Shown here: positions 1-5,883 of the stretch, piece after piece | Position numbering within the stretch: position 1 is the first letter of the stretch | How the letters are laid out: each line of letters starts with the position of its first letter | Assembly: GCA_963619835.1 (NCBI GenBank) | Contig: CAVEYD010000024.1 | Span: 1 to 17,606 of the forward strand | From: Fimimonas sp963619835 | GTDB taxonomy: Bacteria; Bacillota; Clostridia; Christensenellales; CAG-314 | Direction: 5' to 3' | DNA: 17,606 nt | Notes under the pieces: generated by a model | Databases searched by the model: none | What the model saw: the letters and a program-made list of their open reading frames with translations, nothing else | What the model was told of the DNA's origin: nothing | Translations under genes and position numbers: made by a program

Positions 1-77
1 GTTGAATGCGGAAAGCATAATGAAAAAAATCTACTGTAAAAAAAGAAAAAAAAATAAAAAAATCCCAAAAAAGCAAT

Positions 78-107
78 AAAAAAAACATGGATTGGTTAAA
101 ATCCATG
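78..107 (-). terminator. Rho-independent terminator after hydA
   Basis: An 8-bp perfect stem (CATGGATT at 86-93 with AATCCATG at 100-107) encloses a 6-base loop and, read on the minus strand, is followed at once by eight T. It lies 24 bases beyond the hydA stop codon and would end the whole redox operon. T-rich sequence also follows on the plus side after one C (109-114), so it could work in both directions. Confidence 0.85.
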
Positions 108-130
108 CTTTTTTGAGTGATTTTTGTTTT

Positions 131-1552
131 TTATTTAAGCAAGCTGACAGCTTCGGCAATGGTCTTTTCGTAAGCTTCCATGCCGTACTTGTCTACTTCG
201 GCCTTGTTCTTTTCGCCATGAGTTAGGCAACCTGCACCACCGATGCATCCACCGATGCACGCCATACCTTCGATAAAGTTGGCATCTAACTTGTTTTTAG
301 ACTTTTGTAACAATGCAATTTTGCAAGCTTCGATTCCGTCACAAGCACACGGCTTTACAGTGAAATCTATGTTTTGTTCCTTTAGTCCTTCGGCAACGGC
401 ATCGGAAAGTCCGCCACTGCGAGCAAAAATACGTCCAAAATAGGATGCATTGTCCAAAACGCCTTCGGGCAAAGTTGTAATGTCTAAATCTTTACTGTCG
501 AACAGTGCTTGCAACTCTTCAAAAGTGATTACCGCATCGACATACTGTTTGATTTCGTCCTTTTGGAATTCCATCTTTTTAGCTGTGCATGGTCCGATAA
601 AGACAACTTTGCAAGGTGCTTCGTGCTGTTTTAAGTACTTGGCTATGGTAGCCATGGGCGACAAGTTGTGAGAAACAAATTGTTTTAGTTCCGGATAATT
701 TTTTTCGATGAAATTTACAAAAGCCGGACAACACGAACTTGTTAAAAAGCCCTTTTCGGCAAGCTCCTTAGACTCCGCCTGAGCAACCATGTCGGCACCG
801 AGAGCCGCTTCGATAACGGTGTAAAAACCGAGTTCCTTTAAGCCGGTGATTACCTGTCCGAGTTTGGCATAGGTAAACTGACTGGAAATTGAGGGGGCAA
901 CAACGGCATAAACTTTGTAGTTTTGGTTGTTTTGACTCTTTTTGATGATATCGATGACGTTGAGCAAAAACGATTTATCGGTAATTGCTCCAAACGGACA
1001 TTGATAAACACAAGCTCCGCAAGAAATGCACTTGCTGTTGTCGATGCAAGCTTGTTTTTCGTCACCCATGGAAATTGCTTTGACTTTGCAAGCCGTTTCG
1101 CAAGGACGTTTGTAGTTGTGAATTGCACTGTAAGGGCAAACTTTGCTACAAGCTCCACATTCCTTGCACTTGGTTTTGTCAATGTGGGCAACGTGGTTTT
1201 CGTCAAAATAAATTGCACCGAAACGGCATACGTCTTCGCAACGGTGTGCAAGACAACCACGACATGCATTTGTGACTTCGTAACCGCCCATGGGACATTC
1301 GTCGCAAGCAATGTCGATTACTTCAATTACGTTGGGATTGGTTTTGTCGCCACCCATTGCAATTTTGACACGTTCGGCAAGAATTGCACGTTCCTTGTAG
1401 ACACAGCATCTCATTGTGGGAATTTTGCCCGGGACTATGCGCTTGGGAATATCGATTGCCGTTTCCGCAAGTTTATCTGTCCACGCGTCTCTGGCAACCT
1501 CTCTTAAAACTTTGTATTTTAAATGTTGTACTTTTGTATCAAATTTTCTCAT
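131..1552 (-). CDS. [FeFe] hydrogenase, catalytic type (group B-like, ferredoxin-domain fused)
   Basis: A 473-residue cytoplasmic iron-only hydrogenase, expected to interconvert protons and H2 using ferredoxin electrons. The N-terminal part is rich in Fe-S cysteines: C83/C86, C97/C100/C105/C109, then two clear CxxCxxCxxxCP clusters at 129-139 and 175-185. The H-cluster part carries all three signatures: TSSCCPAF at 271-278, GPCTAKK at 320-326 and MACIGGC at 430-436. By family knowledge C275, C322, C432 and C436 hold the cluster and C274 is the proton-relay cysteine. Motif 2 has Gly where the best-studied enzymes have Met, as I recall for group B enzymes. I chose the ATG at 1550-1552 because GGAG stands 5 bases upstream and MRKFDTKVQ matches the start of family members; an in-frame TTG at 1589-1591 would add 13 residues. 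It is last in the redox operon and probably also has its own promoter. No HydB/NuoF-type partner is in the window. Confidence 0.93.
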   Translation of the reverse strand: MRKFDTKVQHLKYKVLREVARDAWTDKLAETAIDIPKRIVPGKIPTMRCCVYKERAILAERVKIAMGGDKTNPNVIEVIDIACDECPMGGYEVTNACRGCLAHRCEDVCRFGAIYFDENHVAHIDKTKCKECGACSKVCPYSAIHNYKRPCETACKVKAISMGDEKQACIDNSKCISCGACVYQCPFGAITDKSFLLNVIDIIKKSQNNQNYKVYAVVAPSISSQFTYAKLGQVITGLKELGFYTVIEAALGADMVAQAESKELAEKGFLTSSCCPAFVNFIEKNYPELKQFVSHNLSPMATIAKYLKQHEAPCKVVFIGPCTAKKMEFQKDEIKQYVDAVITFEELQALFDSKDLDITTLPEGVLDNASYFGRIFARSGGLSDAVAEGLKEQNIDFTVKPCACDGIEACKIALLQKSKNKLDANFIEGMACIGGCIGGAGCLTHGEKNKAEVDKYGMEAYEKTIAEAVSLLK

Positions 1553-1573
1553 AAAAACTCCGTTTAATTTTAA

Positions 1574-1592
1574 CTTGCGATTTTGCCGCAAG
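1574..1592 (-). other. stem-loop in the hydA leader
   Basis: CTTGCG (1574-1579) pairs perfectly with CGCAAG (1587-1592) around a 7-base loop, between the predicted hydA promoter and its ribosome binding site (GGAG, 1558-1561). It has no run of T after it, so it is more likely an mRNA-stability or translation element than a terminator. The function is unknown. Confidence 0.45.
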
Positions 1593-1614
1593 CACTTAAG
1601 TTTTTTGCCTATTG

Positions 1615-1643
1615 AGTATTTACCGATTTTGACAAAATGTCAA
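1615..1643 (-). promoter_or_regulatory. predicted hydA promoter overlapping a TTGACA/TGTCAA palindrome
   Basis: On the minus strand a perfect -35 consensus TTGACA (1638-1643) is followed 17 bp later by AATACT (1615-1620, 4 of 6 matches to TATAAT). The -35 is also one arm of a perfect palindrome, TTGACA-TTT-TGTCAA (1629-1643), which ends right beside the phosphatase stop codon at 1644-1646. This layout suggests a repressible internal promoter giving extra hydA transcript. Predicted start point is near 1608, with a 5' leader of about 56 bases. The protein that binds is unknown. Confidence 0.55.
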
Positions 1644-2816
1644 TTAAAAATACACTACTTTTACTCGCTTGCCCATTTTTTCAAGGCATTTGGTAAGTTC
1701 TTCGACCAAATTCATTTTTATGTTGAAGTTTATCGGCAAATTGGGGTTTTGGTGTGCGGGATTTATTGCACGACCGACAAAAAAGTTGATGTCCGTTGCT
1801 TCTTCAAAAAGCAAACGCGATATGAGTGCGGCACCGTCGTGCTGAACATTCCATTGATCGTACATTTTGTTGTCGGCAATGTAGTCCTTGGCATAAGTAA
1901 GCACTTTGTTGATTGTGATTACACCTTCGGTAACTAAATCGACACCTTCGATTTCCGCAATTGGCGGAACATCGGATTTTTCAAAAACAAGACTGGCTTT
2001 TAGCGGTTTGTTTAGGTACTTTGCAACAATTGAGGATGTTGTTCCGCCACAAACAATGTGCTTGCCGAGTTTTGAGAAAAACAACGATGCCATGCGCATG
2101 CTGTCGTTTTTGTCCGAGGACGGTCCAAACATAATGTTTACCGGATTGCGTTTGCGAATACGTGCGACACATACGGTTGCATCGTCTCCCGGCTTGCCAC
2201 CGTACAATTTGTCACATTCGTCAACAAGCGTTGTGGCAAGATTTTTTGCAGTGTACCCCGCATAAGCAAGAGGTGCGATAAAATCGGCAATATTTTCGAG
2301 CTTCCAACCAAAATTGTAGGTTAAGCCTGTGCCTGCATGCGGACAACCGTCACTCATGGCAACAATTACGTCGTCTTCCTGCAACATTATTGTTGAGTGC
2401 AATATTTTTTTACCGTCTATGTTTAGTTGAGTTTTGGGATAATCGACACTTTGACCGTCACGCAACAAAAGTACAAGCGGATTGTCGTACTGCATGATGT
2501 CCAAACGTTCGTTGTTGACAAAGTGTAAAATGGTAAATGTGGAATAAGCAACTCCCCTTACCGAACAAACCGGCAACGTGGTTGCTATTGTGTGCACACA
2601 ATCTTCTATGGACAGTCCTTCCGAGATCATTGTGGATATGATTTTTGAAGTTAGCGTTGACAATATGCTTGCCTTTACGCCACTGCCCAAACCGTCCGCA
2701 AGCACTATTACCGAGGACGATTCGTTGGGATTTACAACTTCAATGTGATCTCCGCAAAGTTGTTCGCCATAGTGATTGATGCTTTTGTATCCTATTTCAA
2801 AACAAAGATCATTCAT
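1644..2816 (-). CDS. SpoIIE-type (PP2C) serine/threonine phosphatase with an extra C-terminal domain
   Basis: A 390-residue soluble protein. Residues 1 to about 220 form a SpoIIE-class PP2C phosphatase domain: GD at 22-23, ADGLGSG at 40-46, MSDG at 154-157 and GDDA at 210-213 are the metal-binding acidic motifs. Residues 225-390 form a second domain I cannot name; it has a GGTTSSIVA stretch near 258-266 and an EGVDLVTEGV stretch near 290-299. The start codon lies inside the end of the upstream sensory hydrogenase gene (8-base overlap), so the two are probably translationally coupled; AAGGA lies about 11 bases upstream. Phosphatases of this kind are known neighbours of PAS-containing sensory [FeFe] hydrogenases, so it likely passes a hydrogen or redox signal on by dephosphorylating a partner. 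The target is not visible here. Confidence 0.87.
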   Translation of the reverse strand: MNDLCFEIGYKSINHYGEQLCGDHIEVVNPNESSSVIVLADGLGSGVKASILSTLTSKIISTMISEGLSIEDCVHTIATTLPVCSVRGVAYSTFTILHFVNNERLDIMQYDNPLVLLLRDGQSVDYPKTQLNIDGKKILHSTIMLQEDDVIVAMSDGCPHAGTGLTYNFGWKLENIADFIAPLAYAGYTAKNLATTLVDECDKLYGGKPGDDATVCVARIRKRNPVNIMFGPSSDKNDSMRMASLFFSKLGKHIVCGGTTSSIVAKYLNKPLKASLVFEKSDVPPIAEIEGVDLVTEGVITINKVLTYAKDYIADNKMYDQWNVQHDGAALISRLLFEEATDINFFVGRAINPAHQNPNLPINFNIKMNLVEELTKCLEKMGKRVKVVYF

Positions 2817-4485
2817 TTGTGATAGATTCCTTCAACTTTGTTAGCGCAACTTTTGTTTCGGCTGCCGTTTCGCCTAAAAGCGATGCTATTTCTTGGACTA
2901 TGTGCATTTGCTTGTCAACAACCTTGTCGGTGATTTCGATAGTTTGCTTGTTGAGTAAGTCTTTACGTTCCTTTTCGTTTACTTCTTCGGTAACGTCTCG
3001 CATGATGCCGATAATTAGGTGGTTTGCAGAATCGTACATTATTGTTTGTTCGACATACTTTTGATATTCCGCCAAAAATGCACGTTGGTTGACTATGCTT
3101 GTGTGAGTATCACGTACTTTGATAAAGTGAATAGGATCTAAAATACGAACAACATAGTCGCCAAGAATATCCGATGCCGAACGCAAGTTTACAATACGCA
3201 TTGCCGCTGCATTGATTTGTTGGACTTCTAAATTGTCGTTTAAAACAATTAGTCCGTTGGGCGTGTTTTTGACAATTGCATCGGAAAAACTTTCGGCCTT
3301 GTCCTTTAAGTAAGGCAAGCACATGGAAATTTCCGCCTTGCCTTGCAAAACGGCAATTGCTTTTTCGCGACAAGTGTTGTAACCGCAAGTTCCGCAATTC
3401 AACTCGTCTTCCGGCTTGTTTTTGCCCATTTTGCGCATGATATCTCTAATTTCCTGCTCGGACGGGGTTTGCAACTTGTGAGCAATTTGTTCAAAATGCT
3501 TTTGCTTTTCACCGTCGGAAAGTTGCTCTACGTCAAAATCTTTGTTGCCGGCATAGTTTGAAACGGCTACATAGTCTTGGACGGGGGAACTGTGGTACTT
3601 TTCCATTACCGGACCACCGACACAACTGCCGAGACATGCCGACATTTCGATGAAGCACTTGTGAATTTTGCCCGATTCGATATCTTTAAGCACCGCAATT
3701 GACTTTTCGACACCGTCAACTGACATGTAAGTGTAGTCCGATTGACGTTCCGTCATGGTTTTTAGAACACCGCCTGTTGTCGGGAAAAATCTTGCAAGGG
3801 ACTTTTCGGTTTTGTCCATATCCGGTTGCAAAACAATTTTTTCTGTGGAAAGCCACTCGGTGAGTTCTTCGAAAGTCAAAACTGCATCGACAATGCCTTC
3901 GTAGTGATCGGCCTCGTCCTTTTTGGCAAGGCATGGCCCGATAAACACCACTTTGGCGTCCGGATAGCGACGTTTAATGTCCAAAGCATGCGCTTGCATG
4001 GGGGAAACTACGTCGGCAAGACAGGGCAATACCTGTGGAAAATATTTTTGAATAAGCAAGTTGATGCTGTGGCAACATGATGAAATAAGCACGTCGTGAT
4101 TACCGTCGGCAAGCATTTTTTGATATTCATTTTTTACGATGGTTGCACCGATTGCCGTTTCTTCAACTCCGGCAAAACCGAGTTTTTTGAGTGCAGTAGT
4201 CATTCCGTTGATGCCGATACCGTTGTAGTTGGCTATAAACGAAGGCGCAAGACTTACGTAAACAGGCGCACCCGATTGAATAAGCACTCTTGCTTGCTCT
4301 ACTTCACTGGCAATTTCCTTTGCATTTTGAGGGCAAACGACAAAACACTGTCCGCACAAAATACATTCGTTTCCGATAATGTGTGCTTGGTTTGCCGAAA
4401 AGCGAATTGCTTTTACCGGACAATGTCTGATACATTTGTAGCAGTTTTTACAATTTGATTTTTTTAAAGTAAGAAATTCCGACAT
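2809..4485 (-). CDS. hydS: sensory-type [FeFe] hydrogenase with PAS domain (HydS/group C-like)
   Basis: A 558-residue cytoplasmic multidomain protein. Order: two 4Fe-4S clusters (C12/15/18/22 and C41/44/47/51); an H-cluster domain at about 75-310 with SSCCHS (135-140), GPCLAKK (183-189) and SACLGSC (282-288); a four-cysteine Fe-S domain (C364, C367, C372, C389); a PAS domain at about 400-500; and a helical, probably coiled-coil tail at 500-558. This matches the group C sensory hydrogenases, thought to report H2 or redox state rather than make bulk H2. Oddities are His139 in place of the usual Pro after the CC pair and GSC in place of GGC in motif 3. Both cysteines of the CC pair are kept. AGGGG about 8 bases upstream supports the ATG. 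It overlaps the phosphatase gene downstream, fitting a sensor-effector pair. The hfsB gene of Thermoanaerobacterium is the closest named relative I can recall. Confidence 0.9.
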   Translation of the reverse strand: MSEFLTLKKSNCKNCYKCIRHCPVKAIRFSANQAHIIGNECILCGQCFVVCPQNAKEIASEVEQARVLIQSGAPVYVSLAPSFIANYNGIGINGMTTALKKLGFAGVEETAIGATIVKNEYQKMLADGNHDVLISSCCHSINLLIQKYFPQVLPCLADVVSPMQAHALDIKRRYPDAKVVFIGPCLAKKDEADHYEGIVDAVLTFEELTEWLSTEKIVLQPDMDKTEKSLARFFPTTGGVLKTMTERQSDYTYMSVDGVEKSIAVLKDIESGKIHKCFIEMSACLGSCVGGPVMEKYHSSPVQDYVAVSNYAGNKDFDVEQLSDGEKQKHFEQIAHKLQTPSEQEIRDIMRKMGKNKPEDELNCGTCGYNTCREKAIAVLQGKAEISMCLPYLKDKAESFSDAIVKNTPNGLIVLNDNLEVQQINAAAMRIVNLRSASDILGDYVVRILDPIHFIKVRDTHTSIVNQRAFLAEYQKYVEQTIMYDSANHLIIGIMRDVTEEVNEKERKDLLNKQTIEITDKVVDKQMHIVQEIASLLGETAAETKVALTKLKESITNE

Positions 4486-4510
4486 TTCTTGTCCCCTATG
4501 TTAGTGTTTT

Positions 4511-4548
4511 GAAAATAAAACAGCGGGATAGTTTAAAAAAGCTACCCC
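4511..4548 (-). terminator. hairpin with T-rich tail between the [2Fe-2S] gene and hydS (terminator or attenuator)
   Basis: In minus-strand RNA GGGGUAG (4542-4548) pairs with CUAUCCC (4525-4531) across a 10-base loop, followed by GCTGTTTTATTTT. One pair is a G-U wobble in the minus RNA but would be an A-C mismatch in plus RNA, which argues that the minus strand is the functional one. As no clear promoter follows before hydS, it may act as a partial terminator lowering hydS-phosphatase expression relative to rex-adhE. Confidence 0.55.
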
Positions 4549-4567
4549 TTGTTTTGTTTTTTTTATT

Positions 4568-4822
4568 TTATTGTTCCAATGCAGGCAAAACGGACTCGTT
4601 CCAAAAATCTTTGAAAGTTTCCTTTGTGATACCTGTGTAAACTTTGTCGCCCACTGTGATTGTTACGCCTATTCGGTTGCATTTGCCCGAACAGAAAGAA
4701 CCTGTAAGCACAATTTTGTCTTGCAAGTTGTTTTCGGCAATGTACTTTTGAAACAACCCGACGATATCTTCGGAACCTTTTAAGTGGCAGGAACTTCCGA
4801 TACAAATTTGAACGATAAGCAT
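4568..4822 (-). CDS. small [2Fe-2S] thioredoxin-fold ferredoxin (NuoE C-terminal-like), copy 2
   Basis: An 84-residue protein with the four cluster cysteines of the thioredoxin-like [2Fe-2S] family: C7 and C12 (CIGSSC) and C44 and C48 (FCSGKC). It corresponds to the C-terminal cluster domain of NuoE/HydC-type electron-transfer subunits without their N-terminal helical bundle. It is clearly paralogous to the gene 2 bases upstream (same CIGSSCH and KGS motifs, IA-NNL and FC-G-C patterns). GAGGA inside the end of the upstream gene serves as ribosome binding site. Likely role is one-electron transfer to or from a partner flavoprotein or hydrogenase; the partner is not in the window. Confidence 0.85.
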   Translation of the reverse strand: MLIVQICIGSSCHLKGSEDIVGLFQKYIAENNLQDKIVLTGSFCSGKCNRIGVTITVGDKVYTGITKETFKDFWNESVLPALEQ

Positions 4823-4824
4823 TG

Positions 4825-5067
4825 TTAAATCCTCGAAACGACTTCCTTTTCAAAAAATTCGTTTACGGTTGCGGGACTTACCGAAAACAGTTGATCGTTA
4901 ACGGTTACACAAACACCTTCTTGGCATCTTCCCATGCAAAACGTTCCGCCAAGCTCTACTACGTCTTTTAAGTTGTTTTGTGCAATAAGATATTGCAATT
5001 CTTCAACAACTTGTCTGGAACCTTTTATGTGGCAGGAACTTCCGATACATACTTTTACTTTTACCAT
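4825..5067 (-). CDS. small [2Fe-2S] thioredoxin-fold ferredoxin (NuoE C-terminal-like), copy 1
   Basis: An 80-residue protein, first of two adjacent paralogues. Cluster cysteines are C7, C12, C44 and C48, with an extra C53 not present in the second copy. AAGGAG stands 7 bases before the ATG. The gap to the upstream kinase gene is 54 bases and holds no obvious terminator, so it is probably read from the rex-adhE transcript. Stand-alone proteins of this kind often sit next to HydS-type hydrogenases in Clostridia and are presumed electron carriers. Confidence 0.85.
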   Translation of the reverse strand: MVKVKVCIGSSCHIKGSRQVVEELQYLIAQNNLKDVVELGGTFCMGRCQEGVCVTVNDQLFSVSPATVNEFFEKEVVSRI

Positions 5068-5121
5068 GTTTTTTCTCCTTGTGTAAGTGATGGTACAGCT
5101 ATTTTTGTGAGCAAATTTTGC

Positions 5122-5868
5122 TTATTCGTAATCGACAACGTTTGCCCAAGACAAAAGAAATTCTCTTTCTTCCTTGTTGCCCTTTACAGATTGAGAAGCG
5201 GCAACAATCGGCATCCACTTTTGAACGTATTGCTTTGCCGTTCCGCTCTTTTGGCAGAACAAATCCAAATACTCTGCAGCACCTTCGATGTCACCGTTTA
5301 GCCAGAACAAAAGATATGTGCGAGCTACGTCGGCAGAAGCATTTCCTTGAGTTGCGTGTGACCAGTCCAAAACGTACATTTTGCCGTCGTCCGTAACAAT
5401 AATGTTGGACGGGTTAAAATCTCCATGGCACAATTTGTTGTGTTTGGGCATGCCTTCTAAGCGTGTGTGCAAGTCGTAACGTGTTGTGGAATCGAGATCG
5501 GCTTGCAAAATTTTTCTGTTCATTTTGTCTTTTAACTTTTGAAGTAAAGGACAAGTTTTTGATTGAACTTCAATTTGCAAATTTACAAACATTTCCATGT
5601 ACTCGTGCTTCTTTTCCGGATTTTCTGCCATGAGTCTGTCAAGAGTTTTGCCCTTGATGTACTCCGAAACGATTGCCCATTTGCCGTCAATCATGGTTAC
5701 GGCTTTAATCTTGGGAATGTTTAGTCCTGTGTGCTCTACACGAGCTTGGTTTAATGCTTCGGCAAGAACATCGTCTTTTGCATAATCGTTGTCGAACACT
5801 TTTATGCAATCTTCACCGTCGCGATAAATTGTTTTGTTGTTTCTAACGGCAATTACTCTGTCTAACAT
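5122..5868 (-). CDS. APH/choline-kinase-fold phosphotransferase, substrate unknown
   Basis: A 248-residue soluble kinase-like protein. It has the aminoglycoside phosphotransferase signature CHGDFNPSNI (147-156; D150 as catalytic base) and the metal-binding VLDW (166-169). EYIKGKTLDRLM (69-80) marks the hinge region, with a short N-lobe. Length and motifs recall the small TIGR02172-like family first noted in Fibrobacter. It has a very strong ribosome binding site (AAGGAGG, 7 bases from ATG) and lies 15 bases after adhE, so it is in the operon. An antibiotic-resistance role is unlikely given the context; a small-molecule or sugar/amino-alcohol kinase is more plausible, but nothing in the sequence names the substrate. 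Confidence 0.8.
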   Translation of the reverse strand: MLDRVIAVRNNKTIYRDGEDCIKVFDNDYAKDDVLAEALNQARVEHTGLNIPKIKAVTMIDGKWAIVSEYIKGKTLDRLMAENPEKKHEYMEMFVNLQIEVQSKTCPLLQKLKDKMNRKILQADLDSTTRYDLHTRLEGMPKHNKLCHGDFNPSNIIVTDDGKMYVLDWSHATQGNASADVARTYLLFWLNGDIEGAAEYLDLFCQKSGTAKQYVQKWMPIVAASQSVKGNKEEREFLLSWANVVDYE

Positions 5869-5883
5869 TTCGATTCCTCCTTG

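Noticed and set aside
923..1507. 194-codon plus-strand open frame antisense to hydA
   Set aside because: It lies wholly opposite a well-conserved hydrogenase, has no recognisable motif and exists because the codon use of the real gene leaves the opposite strand open.
1553..1591. Upstream TTG start for hydA
   Set aside because: It adds 13 Lys/Arg/Asn-rich residues lying in the predicted leader hairpin region; the ATG at 1550-1552 has a better ribosome binding site and a family-like N-terminus.
5122..5868. Aminoglycoside resistance gene
   Set aside because: The fold is shared with many small-molecule kinases; the gene is inside a fermentation operon and there is no mobile element nearby.
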